Assembly: GCA_012295275.1 (NCBI GenBank)
Contig: CM022669.1
Location: 14,147,672-14,192,671, forward strand
From: Chrysomallon squamiferum
Taxonomy: Eukaryota; Mollusca; Gastropoda; Neomphalida; Peltospiridae
DNA: 45,000 nt
Direction: 5' to 3'
The position numbers were made by a program, and so were the translations under genes. Below, piece by piece: positions 1 through 12,055 of the stretch (position 1 is its first letter; every line of letters begins with the position of its first letter). The notes beneath the pieces are model-generated. The model was not told the origin of the DNA and did no database searches. It worked only from the letters and a program-made list of their open reading frames with translations.

Positions 1-59
1 CTGATTAAACCGAAGGAAACTCTTGCCATGTCCACCAATGAAATTATAATTCTATCCTT

Positions 60-470
60 TGAACACACACACACACATAGCTACATATGTATTTACTTAC
101 ATACACAAATATATCATACATACATACATACACACTTATATATCTATTTACTTACATACTTAAATATATCATACATACACACCAATATATGTATTTACTT
201 ACATACACAAATACATACATACATACATACATACATACATACATACACACACTTATATATCTATTTACTTACATACTTAAATATATCATACATACATACA
301 TACACACTTATATATGTATTTACTTACATACACAAATATATCATACATACACACCAATATATGTATTTACTGACATACACAAATACATACATACATACAT
401 ACATACATACATACATACATACATACATACATACATACATACATACATACATTCACATGCAGACATACAG
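60..470. repeat. (CATA)n/(CA)n array with higher-order units
   Basis: Tetranucleotide CATA/ACAT tracts are interspersed with repeated phrases such as TATCTATTTACTTACATAC and CCAATATATGTATTTAC, so the block is a higher-order repeat and not pure microsatellite. It lies in an intron or 3' flank of the coiled-coil gene. The open frames of His/Thr/Tyr/Ile through it are artefacts. Confidence 0.9.
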
Positions 471-511
471 AAACATATTAGACTGATAGGTGTTTTAGGT
501 GGTATACATAC

Positions 512-674
512 CTCTCATCTGTTGCATTAATCTGTCCTTTTCAGCCATTTGTTGGTTTAGATTTTCCAGCATCTGTCGGGTTTCATTTTCATGTACTGCT
601 GCCTGCACTGATACAGTCTCTGTTTCTTTTAGATAAACTGAAACACAAAATGTTTACTGTTAATTTCTGAAATT

Positions 675-710
<36 letters not shown>

Positions 711-1169
711 CTATACACACACTCACACACATATACACTGAAATATATGTGTGTGTGTGTGTGTGCAACTATGTATCTCTTTTAGATAAACTATACCATA
801 AAATCTTTGCTGTATCTTTTTACAATTCTTAAATGATTCAAACAGGTAACTAATGTATACACAATACACATGTAAATAAACATATAAATATGACAGATAC
901 ACTAAAAAAAGGAGAAGTGTTTGTGATATATATAACTAACAAATAATGCATTTATGTCAAAATAAAAAGATAGGTTTGTAACATATAAAACTAATAAAAT
1001 GATTTGTTAATGACATACACAACTAATAAAATGATGCTTGTGACATATATAACTAATAAAATGATATGTGATATGTATTAATTGCCACTGATTAATTTTC
1101 ATGTATTTTCTTCTTTTTTATTACATTTTGTTTTATTTTTCATTTTTCTTTTCTAATTTAAAAAAAAAA

Positions 1170-1201
<32 letters not shown>

Positions 1202-1856
1202 AAACCAGACAGAAAGTTAAATGTTTTAACCTTTAATTTTTTCAATTTCCTCTTGCTTCTGTCGTTCCAGTTTCTTGCAGAATGATTCTAGTGCTTTTAT
1301 TCGTTCTTCAGCTGATTTCAGTTTGTCTAAGAATTGAATAAATGCTTTACTGATAACCAAACACCGGCAGTTTCAATTAATATCATACATAATTAACATG
1401 TTAGGTGACTTCAGATTACTGCCATTTGGACTTATCTGGCTTGAAATTGCCTTCTTAAAATGGCAAAAATGTTCTGATCTTCCACAAATTCTACCCCTTC
1501 TACCCCCAAACAAGGATTATGCTGCTAAATTTTACTCAAGCCTGCTGCTGCTATAGGCAACCCTGCATACATTTGTACCCAGCATAGCAATACACATAAA
1601 ATAAACAGACACACACGTATATACAGATTCACAGCCACACAGAAACATTAATTTTACTCACTTCTAAAGTATTAAAAAATTTAAAAAATGAAAAGGGAAG
1701 TAACCCAAAGCAAAATACAGTGAAACTTCAATAAAACTGAAACATGGAGGGATATTTAGATTATTAAGGTTTTGGTACTGAAAACATGGAAATCGTAGGA
1801 CAAATGAAATCTTCCAGTGTTGTAATTTAATCAGGATCTGTTGTGGTTTTTGCTGG

Positions 1857-1894
<38 letters not shown>

Positions 1895-2177
1895 TGGTTT
1901 TTTTAATGTTTTATTTTAATAGCATACTTTCCAAGATTTGTCTCTGTTCCATTAATAGCTGTTTTCTTTTTCTTGCTCTTCCTTCTCGTTCAGTTATGTA
2001 TGGAAAGAGTAAGTCTGTTTTACAAAGAGAAAAACAACTATTAAACAAATGAATATGATAATAGTATAAATAATAATATTGGTAATACCATTAATAATTA
2101 AAATAATAATAATAAAATAATAATTAATAATTAAAAATAATAATAGTACTAGTTACAGTAATAATAATAATAATTAA

Positions 2178-2215
<38 letters not shown>

Positions 2216-3733
2216 CAACAAAACTATTATAATAATAATAATCCATATCATATAATTATATAATAATAATAATGATAACAACAACAACAACAACAACAAC
2301 AAAAATTATAATAATAATAATCCATATCATATTCATACAATACTGATAATAATAGTAACAGCAATAACAGTCACAATCTTTGTGTTATCACCATAATAAT
2401 GAAATAAATGAACTGTGAATTAAAAATGTAAATAACTGTAATAATATTCGTGATTACCTGTGACAGGCTGGAGTCGTTTCTTGTAAATAACTTTCACTGC
2501 TGTTGTCTGCCATCTTAGTTTAGCTAAATGTAATGAAATAATTAAGATAAAATAAATAAATAAGTAAATAAATAAATAAATAAATAAATAAAAATGTACA
2601 TTTTTATGAGATTTCAGTCATAATTTCAAATGATGAAAATCCACCAAAGCCCAAATTGTGAAAATCCAATTCTAACACTAACTGAATCCTAAATTTATGA
2701 AACAGATATTTATTCGACATTTTGCATGCATAGCAGTTTTGGGGATTAAGATGTAAGGCATTTTGTCCAATGCTCTGGTATTTCGATCTTTCTTTCTCTC
2801 CGACTCTTTCTCCATGTATTTTTCTCCATCTTCTATCTTATAGTTTTCATTTTCCTTAATTGGTAATCCTTTCTTTCTTTGGTAGTCTCTCATTTCTCTT
2901 CTATCTCTTTTCTTCTTTTTTTCCAGTTCTCTATATCTCATTCTTTCTCTTCTTCTTTTTATTTCTCTCTCTCTTTAGCCTTAAAAGTTATTTTAAAAAA
3001 TGGGTCAAAAAATAATAAAACTCGATATATAAATAAAATTAAAAAATGTTCTACCTCTGATATTATTAATTTCTTTTTCTTTTTCTTCTGTTTCATGTCT
3101 TTTTTCTCTGCTGTAGGCACTGATTTCTTCAATTCGCTGGTTAGCAAAATTCAGCTCATCTGTGGCATAGAAACATCCACTAGTTAAATTATATGATCAA
3201 TAGTAGAAGGTAAAATACCAAACATTAAGTGGTAATACTGAAAAACTGCTTTATCTAAAGCCATTGTATTTGTATTTCTAGCTATGGGAAGGTGCATAAA
3301 AAAAGATTCCTTTCTGCCGATAAACAAATAATAAGCCATGTACTGGGATTTATTGGTTTCTTCTCTTTTATCAATCAGCTTTATCAATCCCACGATATAA
3401 ATGATACCTAATAGTTATTAATTTTTAAAATTTTGAAGCATTGATCAAAACCAATTTGTTACCTTGTAAATGATTCGTGATTTCCACGGTTTCACATAAC
3501 TGTTGTTCCACTTGTATTCGGGTTTGTTGTTCTTGAAACATACGATTAGAAAGAAGCTCTGCATGATTGGAAAACAGAAATAAAAACAAATTGGTAAAAT
3601 AAGCAGAAAAGTATGTGTTCTTATATGCATCAAGGTATAGCCAGCCATATACTGTTGTTGAAAATATCAGTTTTGATATTATTTTAAAATAACACTTTCA
3701 TTATTTGACCACACTACACACACACACACACAT

Positions 3734-3769
<36 letters not shown>

Positions 3770-4052
3770 ATATATATACTCACCACAAACACCTGCATTC
3801 ATATACACAGACCTCACGCTCACATATACGCAAATACACACACACAGAAACAATAATTAAATTACCTTTATTTAATTTGTAATGATTGTTGAGCATAGTC
3901 CTCTTTATAGCAGAATGCCATCTCTGTTTAGCTTCAATGTGCTTCAGTATATCTGCAATTAGTTTACATAATAATAAAGACTAATGTGTTTTACATTAAT
4001 CAGGTGATGCATTTTTTTTTTTTTTTTCTAGTTATGTGTTTTCCTGAAGTTC

Positions 4053-4083
<31 letters not shown>

Positions 4084-4899
4084 CAGTCCACTATAAAAGC
4101 AATGAACTTAATGAAGAAACCCAGCTGTAAAATGTCAGCATTCTTATTTCATAATATTATTATTTCACTGTCACAGCTTGTTATGAATAAAGATAGATCA
4201 TCAAAAAACAATGACAAAAAATAAGATGAAAGTTAATTTATTGGATCTCTCAGTAAATTCTGTCATAAGTAGTCTACACTTTAATATAGAAAATTTGAAA
4301 AAAATGAAAATAAAGACACCTATATTTTGGTTAAAATTCTTAGTGGATACAAGTTTAAATTCTCAAAGCCTTTGCTGCCTACCTTGTAACTGTTCTACTT
4401 GTTCACTTTGTTCTCTCAACTCTTCTTTCAGTTTCTCTTCTGCTTTCATACACTCAATGGACTTCTTTATGGCCGATTCTGAAATGAGAAAAAAATAAGA
4501 ACAAATTAAGTGGAATCTGTGTGCAAGTGTTATCTTTAGTTTATTTTTGTTCATTTGTGTCTATGTCTTTTCTTAACAGTGTAAAATTTTTGTTACACCT
4601 ACTGCAGGTTGTGTAACTGTGGTTGACAATATTACTTTTATCACGCCAGCATTGTTGTTATTTTTGAGTTTATGTGGGGTTGTGTCTTTGCATTTCTTCT
4701 TTTCTGTTGACTTATATAACCATTTATGAAATCTCTACAATGTATCTGTACAATGTGTGTGTGTGTGTGTGAGAGAGAGAGGGAAAGAGACAGTGAGAGA
4801 GAGGAAGGGAGAGATGAAGAGATAAGAGAAAATAAAAGAGGAAGAGAAGGAAACAAAGAAAGAAAGAGAGAGAAGAAAAAGATAAATAGTGTGTGTCTG

Positions 4900-4991
<92 letters not shown>

Positions 4992-6070
4992 GATGGAGTG
5001 AGAGAGAGAGAGATGTGGGATGGAGGAGACAGGGGACAGAAAAGAGAGAGAGAGAAAAAGAAAGTGAGAGAAAGAGAGAGAAAAAGAGCCTGGATTAGGA
5101 AATTGCACAGCTGAGCTGCTGAGGAAAATAAGAAAGAAAGGATGTTAGTGATGTGTAAAAGTGTAATATTGTTTTTAAAAGAATACATCATGCCATGACA
5201 ACCTGCCATTTAGCAACAAGGAGTCGTTTATACACTTGTCCATGAACAGAAAATCACTTTCAGCAGTTTCTGATTAGCTGCTTGCCAGCAGCAAGATGAA
5301 AAAAGTCAGTCTGGTGTCAACAGACCTGTTTTCAACCACATCTCATCCACTAATCTAACAAAGAAGAAAACTTTAAAAAAACAAAATAAATAAAAATCTC
5401 ACCTTTAGCTATTTTCTCAACAAAAAAATGCTTTGATACTTCATTATAATCATTTTGCTTCTCATCAATTTGCTGTTTGGCTTCATTTAACTTTTCTTTC
5501 AGTTCTGTTACTTCTTCAGTTAGCTGAGTTTGCAGAACATTCTTTTCCTTTTCTAATTCTTGTATTTTGATGTCTGCTTTGCTTAATTTCTTCTTCAATG
5601 TTTCCATCACGGACTTTGCCTCCTGATCTCTTTCATCCTGAGTAGCCCTATATCTCTCCAGTTCTTCATTTCTTTTCTTCAGGCCTTCCAACTCAGCTTG
5701 GCATGCTTCAAACCTTTCTGTCCATGCCTGTATCTCAGTACTGCATTTTTCCTCATACTGGGCAGCCAGGTTTTGGTATTTGATTTCTAGACTCTTCTGT
5801 ATTTCTTCCTTTAGAGCATTTACAGTTTCAGTTATGTGTTCACTTTGAGACTGATATTGAGATGTGACTGTCTGAATCTCTCTCTTAAACTGTTCCATTT
5901 GACACCTAAAGTCATTTTTCAATTCGGTAATTATATCTTCCTTCTCTTTCAACTGACCTAGTAAAAAACAAAACAGTTGTAACCATTTAATCCTCCTAAC
6001 ATGTTTTCTGAATGTGCTTACTAAGTACAAGACTTTCTGTCCACAACCCTCTCCAACTTTGAATCAGCCA

Positions 6071-6121
<51 letters not shown>

Positions 6122-9100
6122 GTAAAAATAGCAGTAATGAATATATATAATTTATTTATCTTGAATTAATTAAATTCTTTGTCTACATACATAATGATGC
6201 TGCCATATTTTAATGAAATAATAATGAAACATATACATTGATACATTGGTTTGGAAGAAAAGTTCATAGCATTATCAAATAAATAAAAAGAAAACACATA
6301 TTTGGTTTCAAAATTCCAATATCTGTTTTATTTAGGTAAGAAAAACTTTACATAAAACAGCTAATACTACAGTCCATATTACATAAAATTTTACTGATTA
6401 AAGATCTTTATATTTTGCAGATGAATATATGCTCTTACATACACACACATACACACACTTGAGATGATTAATGCTGAAATTTTGACATTATGATAATTAT
6501 AATAATTTGAGCAGTAATTATCTGAAACTGTGTATATGAATCTAAAAACTGAAATACTCTTTAACATACACACACACACACATACACTAACATACACACA
6601 TGTATGTATGATTGTGTGTGTCTTTGTGTGTGTTTTAAAGAATTCTTTCACTGAATAGAATTAAATAAGAATTACATGGTCACTGCTGGATTTTATCAAT
6701 GGTGAAATTTGTTATCTTATTTCCCTTGTGTTAAACCACACTGATTCTCAACATTTAAGTATATAGTCTAGCTAACAACCTGGTTTTATTGGCTGTACAG
6801 ATCTTCTCAGTTTTGTGGATGGCTGTTTCTTATGTATCTTGGATAAATGTGCTGTAGATCAAAATTAAAAATTAATTTTTATTATCATAAACATTAATAA
6901 ATGTTTTTTTTTTTTTTTTTTTTTTTTTTTTGTTTGCTCAACTAACTTGAAAGCACAAAATATTTTAACCATGAAATTTTGAAACTATTTCTATTTACTA
7001 GATGATAAAAGAGCTGGAAATGCAAGCCTCTGTTTGGGCCTGCAGTCATAAGGTATTTACTTTATTTACACACTTTGTTATCAGAAGGCATTGGTAACCA
7101 GCAAATCAAACAAAACAGCATCGTGAAACATATCTAAGCCACCTTTTGACCCATGTAAGTCACTGTTTAAACCACTTTTAGTGAAAACATGATAAAGATA
7201 TCATTAATTATCTGGAGCTAAACTCATAAAATTGTGTGTACTGGCTCTAATCAGATTTTTTTTATTCTAAATAACATCAGCTTTACATAATAATAACAAT
7301 AATAATAATAATAATACACAAAAACATGCACTTGTTGTAGTTGTAAAAATTGTAATATACCCCTGCACATCAAAGCTGGTATTAAGCTGCAATGCTGCCT
7401 TTCAAGCTAGCAGTGAAAAATCTAATGCAGTCGTATTTTTTTTTCATTTAGTAAATCTGTTATGGCTAAGGATATCCAGCAGAAATATCTGTTAATTTGT
7501 AATGCTAAATTGATAAAAGTTGGAAATTTTCAGTGATAAATAAAATTCAGCTGATCTCTGCAGTAACAAAAACACTGGAGATGGGATTGTGTAAATTAAA
7601 AAAGATTCTGACGAAAGAACAGTCAGTATTTATATAACGTTACTCCCTAAATGTGATTTAATTCCTATAATTCAAAACACAGGTTCACATATTTGTGTAT
7701 GATGTGTGAGAGTTCGTCTCTCTCTTTTGATGAGTTATCTTCTTTAAGTACAATATTTTGTTGCTGTTATTGTTCCTGTTATTGACCTTCTCAAAGAGAG
7801 AATGGAAAATATAGCTTTTGATCACTCATTTGTGAGGAATCGGTTGGAATGGTAAACAACATAACCAGACAGAAGCTTCAGGTTATAACTGTGACATCAG
7901 CTTTACATAATAATAAATAAAAAACATTTACTTGTTACAGATGTAAATTGTATACCAACCCTTCTAATTAATAGTTTCTATAATTCTGCTAAAGAGAAAT
8001 ATAATGTAGCTCAAATTACTTTTATTAATGTAAATCTTATGACAGTTACAGTCTATATTTTCATATTTACATAACATAATATTCAGGATGAAAAAAAATA
8101 GTTTTTGTTATGTAGATTTCACTTCACAAATAAGTTGACCAGATACATTTTCAGTAGTTATTTCATAATTCTGGAATTATTTTCAGAGCATACTCATAAA
8201 CTGAAAATCTGTTGAAATTCTTTGCACATAATCATCTGAAATGTTGTATATGAAGCTGGAGGTCACAGGTCAGATGTCAGTGGTCAGAATGGAGTCTTTA
8301 GGAATGAGAGGTCACCAAATCAATATAGCTCAGTGCACTGTTGGGCAATTTACTTTTCACTACCTGATTTATCAGAGTTTTTGTTTTTCTATGGAAAAAT
8401 GCATCCTCTTAATAATCAACAGGCTTAATGAAAAAAAACAGACTGGTAGATGCTGGATTTTCATTTCATTAATATATTTAAAAGTAAACTTTTAATAGAT
8501 ATTATCCAATATTTAGGTTTCGTAAAGCTAATATTTCCTTTCTTCACGAATCAAGTTCATGTGATTAATATAAATATTTCTATTATCTACCTCGTGTTGG
8601 AATTTGTTTTCTCCTAGCTGAAAATCCAAAAAGATTCGATTGTTGGTTACTTGTGAAACCAAAAGAAGGTTTTGCGATTTCCGTATCAAACACGAAAGAA
8701 TTTCCAGAAGAATCTGTGAAAGCAACAAAAATAAATAAACCCAGACATATTATAATAACAGACTTGTTGAATTTCTCTTCACTTCCTCAAGTATTAAAGA
8801 TAAATACAGTGATTTCTTTCTTCTAAAGTATTAGCAGTATTATTTTTTTTTTTAAATCTTATTATAATTAATATAAATTTTATGAATTTTTTTTTGGTTT
8901 TGGCTAATGCATTATATGGGTGAAAATTTACTTTTGTTATGTAGATTTCATTTTACTTCAAATGATGTTAGATTAAAAATGAAACGTGACATCAAACACT
9001 GTTAAAAAAGAAATTATAAACATCTGGGTTACCTGTTTGTTTTCCAGTAGCAGCAGATGCTTGGTTGTTTTCAGGACTTCCTTCATCTGTTCCATTTCGG

Positions 9101-11067
9101 TTAGAATCGTTAGCAGACATCTTACTTTTATCAGATTCTGAAATTAAGAAAAATGACTAAAGAATTCTCAAATAATGGTAAGAACAGAACAAAATGTTGT
9201 TGTGATGTTTATGATGATGATGATGATGATGCTAAGTAAAAACCGTTAAAACCCAGCTTTCCAACTAATATTTTTCTGCTAAAGAGAAATAAAATAGCTC
9301 AAAACCACCTTATGCTTATAAATGTAAATTTTATGAAAGACTACAGTGAATATTTTTTATTTGCGTAATGCATTATATGAGTGAGAAATTACTTTTGTTA
9401 TGTAGATTTCATTTTACTTCGAATGATGTTAGATTAAAAATGAAACACGACATCAAACAGTGTTAAAAAAGAAATTATAACCATTATTTTTTTTCTACAT
9501 ATATTTTCTTTTCTTATATTCTTATTTTGTCAAAAATATTTTTTCACTCATTTTATCAGGTACTGAAATTAAAAAACATGTCAAAAGAATAATTTTGTTC
9601 CATTTTATTTTATTCTTTATTAATATTATTTTTATATACTTTTTTTTCCATCCAATTTGGTCTTACACATAAATTATTCTTCAGTTATTTTATCAACAAT
9701 AGTTTCTTCACTTTTTTATTCTACATATATTTTCTTCATTTGTTTTGTCTAATTTTCTATAAACATTTTATCCAAAATATTTTCTTAATTAATTTTATCT
9801 AAAATATTTACTTCACTTATTTTTATTCTACAATATTTTCATCATCTATTTTATCTACAGTGTTTCCCTTACACATAAAATCAATAATATCTTTTTCATT
9901 ACCTTTAGCTCCATTACTTCCCCCATTTTTTTCGGTATTGTCTTGCTTTCTTTCACTTCCTGTGTCAGTAACTGGTGTTCCATCTGGGTTAACTGTTTGT
10001 TTTCCAGTAGCATCAGATGCTTGGTTGTTTCCAGGACTTCCTTTGTCTGTTCCATTTTGGTTAGAATCGTTAGCAGACATCTTACTTTTATCAGATTCTG
10101 AAATTAAGAAAAATGATTAAAGAATTCTCAAATAATGGTAAAAACAGAACAAAATGTTGTTGTGATATTTATGATGATGATGATGACGATGATGATGATG
10201 ATGCTAAGTAAAAATCGTTAAAACCCAGCCTTCCAACTAATATTTTTCTGCTAAAGAAAAATAAAATAGCTCAAAACCACCTTATGCTTATAAGTGTAAA
10301 TTTTATGAAAGACTACACTGAATACTTTTTATTTGCGTAATGCATTATATGAGTGAGAAATTACTTCTGTTATGTAGATTTCATTTTACTTCGAAGATGT
10401 TAGATTAAAAATGAAACACGACATCAAACAGTGTTAAAAAAGAAATTATAACCATTATTTTTTTTCTACATATATTTTCTTTTCTTATACTCTTATTTTG
10501 TCAAAAATATTTTTTCACTATTTTATCAGGTACTGAAATTAAAAAACTTGTCTAAAGAATAATTTTGTTCCATTTTATTTTATTCTTTATTAATATTATT
10601 TTTATATACTTTTTTTTCAATCCAATTTGGTCTTACACGTAAATTATTCTTCAATTATTTTATCAGCAATAGTTTCTTCACTTTTTTATTCTACATATAT
10701 TTTCTTCATTTGTTTTGTCTAATTTTCTATAAACATTTTATCCAAAATATTTTCTTAATTAATTTTATCTAAAATATTTACTTCACTTATTTTTATTCTA
10801 AAATATTTACTTCACTTATTTTTATTCTACAATATTTTCATCATCTATTTTATCTACAGTGTTTCCCTTACACATAAAATCAATAATATCTTTTCCATTA
10901 CTTCCCCCATTTTTTTTGGTATTGTCTTGCTTTCTTTCACTTCCTGCATCAGTAACTGGTGTTCCATCTGGGTTACCTGTTGGTTTTCCAGTAGCAGCAG
11001 ATGCTTGGTTGTTTCCAGGACTTCCTTTGTCTGTTCCATTTTGGTTAAAATCGTTAGCAGACATCAT
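512..11067 (-). CDS. Unrecognised coiled-coil protein gene, 13 coding exons seen, 3' end outside window
   Basis: Minus-strand exons in transcript order: 11067-10977 (start), 10097-9903, 9137-9033, 8713-8591, 5957-5403, 4478-4383, 3952-3866, 3558-3463, 3159-3055, 2523-2458, 2014-1928, 1326-1231, 625-512. Each is bounded by AG/GT and every junction is phase 1, giving one open frame of about 605 codons to the last donor at 512. Residues about 1-130 are a polar Ser/Asn/Gly/Thr-rich segment made of three copies of one exon. Residues about 131-171 hold an SFGF/NLFGF stretch and basic residues. From about 172 on, the protein is Glu/Lys/Gln-rich with heptad-like leucine spacing, typical of a long coiled coil; the 555-nt exon alone gives 184 such codons. 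No signal peptide or membrane segment is visible. I do not recognise the family; coiled-coil composition gives many spurious resemblances. The start is the MM pair in the most upstream exon copy. Exon phasing makes the model fairly secure; which copies and cassettes are actually spliced is unknown. Confidence 0.8.
677..766. repeat. (CA)n-(TA)n-(GT)n compound microsatellite
   Basis: CA dinucleotide run, then TA, then CACACTC and ACACAT words, then a GT run near 750-765. It is intronic, between the exons ending at 1231 and starting at 625. Confidence 0.85.
2045..2360. repeat. (TAA)n/(ACA)n AT-rich repeat block
   Basis: Long AATAAT runs with two internal near-identical phrases (ATAATAATAATCCATATCAT at about 2230 and about 2310), showing a local duplication. 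Intronic. Confidence 0.85.
4758..5090. repeat. (GT)n then long (GA)n purine tract
   Basis: A short GT run precedes more than 300 bp of nearly pure purine, including an uninterrupted GA run of about 85 bp near 4901-4988. Intronic, between the exons at 4478 and 5403. The Arg/Glu or Ser/Leu repeat frames across it are artefacts. Confidence 0.95.
5957..8591. other. Large intron of the coiled-coil gene with no further exon seen
   Basis: Contains (TAA)n at 6070-6120, (CA)n near 6435-6600, a T run at 6905-6931, and a diverged copy of the intronic duplication unit at about 7980-8120. The phrase ACATCAGCTTTACATAATAAT occurs at about 7274 and about 7898, showing another local duplication. The flanking exons join in phase, so no exon is required here. 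Confidence 0.6.
9033..9137 (-). other. Duplicated exon, copy I (most 3', 105 nt)
   Basis: Acceptor AATTTCAG and donor ACAG|GTAACC with the exon ending at 9033, phase 1-1. It encodes ESDKSKMSANDSNRNG followed by a polar tail, and contains an internal ATG that could serve as a start if the upstream copies are skipped. Joining it to the next exon at 8713 gives an uninterrupted frame. Confidence 0.75.
9903..10097 (-). other. Duplicated exon, copy II (195 nt, uses a distal donor)
   Basis: The acceptor is identical to that of copy I. At the position of the proximal donor the sequence is ACAGTTAACC, so GT has become TT and the frame stays open. A distal donor, GCTAAAG|GTAATG, follows with the exon ending at 9903. 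It is in phase 1, so a 195-nt exon is again phase 1-1 and can join copies III and I in frame. Relative to the others it adds about 30 polar codons (NPDGTPVTDTGSERKQ and on). Confidence 0.65.
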
Positions 11068-11081
11068 ACTTTTATCAGGTT
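10977..11081 (-). other. Duplicated first coding exon, copy III (most 5', 105 nt)
   Basis: Acceptor TTTCAG at 11082-11087 and donor ACAG|GTAACC with the exon ending at 10977. It is phase 1-1. The start codon is ATG at 11067, immediately followed by a second ATG, with A at -3. It encodes MMSANDFNQNGT followed by a Gly/Ser/Asn/Gln-rich tail. This copy keeps the proximal donor, but 15 nt that would carry the distal donor (as in copy II) are missing near 10895. Confidence 0.75.
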
Positions 11082-11942
11082 CTGAAATTAAGAAAAATGA
11101 TTAAAGAATTCTCAAATAATGGTAAAAACAGAGCAAAATGTTGTTGATGATGATGATGCTAAGTAAAAATCGTTAAAACCCAGCCTTCCAACTAATATTT
11201 TTCTGCTAAAGAGAAATAAAATAGCTCAAAACCACCTTATGCTTATTAATGTAAATTTTATGAAAGACTACAGTGAATATTTTTTATTTGCATAATGCAT
11301 TATATGAATGAGAAATTACTTTTGTTATGTTGATCTCATTTTACACTGAATATTGTTAGATTAAAAAGACATCATAACAGTGTTAAAAAGAAATTATAAC
11401 CAGAGAACTTTTCAGAATTTACTTCAAGATTTTGTCATTATTTTATGTAAAATATTTTCTTCACTTATTTTATTTTATTTAGACTAACTTATACACTTAG
11501 CTTGTCAAAAATATTTTGTTTCACTTATTTTATCAACAATATTTATCTTCATTTGTTTTATGAACAATATTTCTTCATTTGTTTTATCAATAATATTTTC
11601 TTCACTTGTTTTATGAACAGTATTTTGTTCGCTAGTTTGTCAACATGTCTAGCATTAGAATCAAATGCATTAATGGATATGAAAATGAAACAGTCATGTG
11701 ACTTGTGTTGCTGTTATTCATGTCTTTGGTTGTTGCTAGTATTTTTGGGATTGATATATTGATGAAATGTATCGGTAATCTTCAAAATATGGACCGTAAA
11801 TTTATAATAACTTTTCCTGGAAAGAAATAAAATGTCCCCTAACATAAATGTTGTAAGTTTGTGAATAAAAATTCCTGTAAGAGCTTACAACTTATTACTG
11901 TTTATAAATTTAAATGAAATAAATTTGTCTTTGTGTACTTAC

Positions 11943-12055
11943 GTTCACTCCCAGTACGGTGTTGCGTACAAATGAAGAACAAAACAAAATTGTTCTCCTC
12001 GAAACCAAATCGAAAGTGGACCGCTTCCACGAACTGGGTCAGGTGACTTCCTGAT
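11943..12055 (-). other. Probable 5' untranslated exon of the coiled-coil gene
   Basis: Read on the minus strand, this stretch contains no ATG and ends in a strong donor (GAAC then GTAAGT, with the exon ending at 11943). It lies upstream of the first coding exon, whose acceptor is at 11081. It is less AT-rich than its surroundings, as expected near a promoter. The upstream boundary (about 12055) is a guess, since no TATA box or clear initiator is visible. Confidence 0.45.

Larger units (their letters stand above)
8930..11400. repeat. Roughly 0.96-0.99 kb tandem duplication carrying a coding exon, about three copies
   Basis: The exon beginning at 9137, 10097 and 11081 (minus strand) recurs with its flanking intron at intervals of 960 and 984 bp. 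Shared landmarks include a (GAT)n tract, the words ATTCTCAAATAATGGTA and CTGCTAAAGAGAAATAAAA, and a TTATGTAGATTTCATTTTAC block. The lowest-coordinate copy lacks about 510 bp that follow the exon in the middle copy: the sequence jumps from GAAATTATAA straight to CATCTGGGTTACC at about 9010-9030. A partial fourth flank continues to about 11400, and an older, diverged copy of the intronic part is recognisable at about 7980-8120. Confidence 0.85.

Noticed and set aside
1-20. Possible further exon acceptor of the coiled-coil gene at the left edge (minus strand TTTAATCAG)
   Set aside because: The exon itself would lie outside the window, so it cannot be tested.
4641-5209. Ser/Leu- and Arg/Glu-repeat frames on both strands
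   Set aside because: They come from a (GA)n microsatellite in an intron; there is no splice-consistent extension.
6996-7052. Plus-strand exon-like segment (TTTACTAG acceptor, ATAAG|GTATTT donor)
   Set aside because: It lies inside a minus-strand intron, is a single isolated pair of weak splice signals, and joins nothing in frame.
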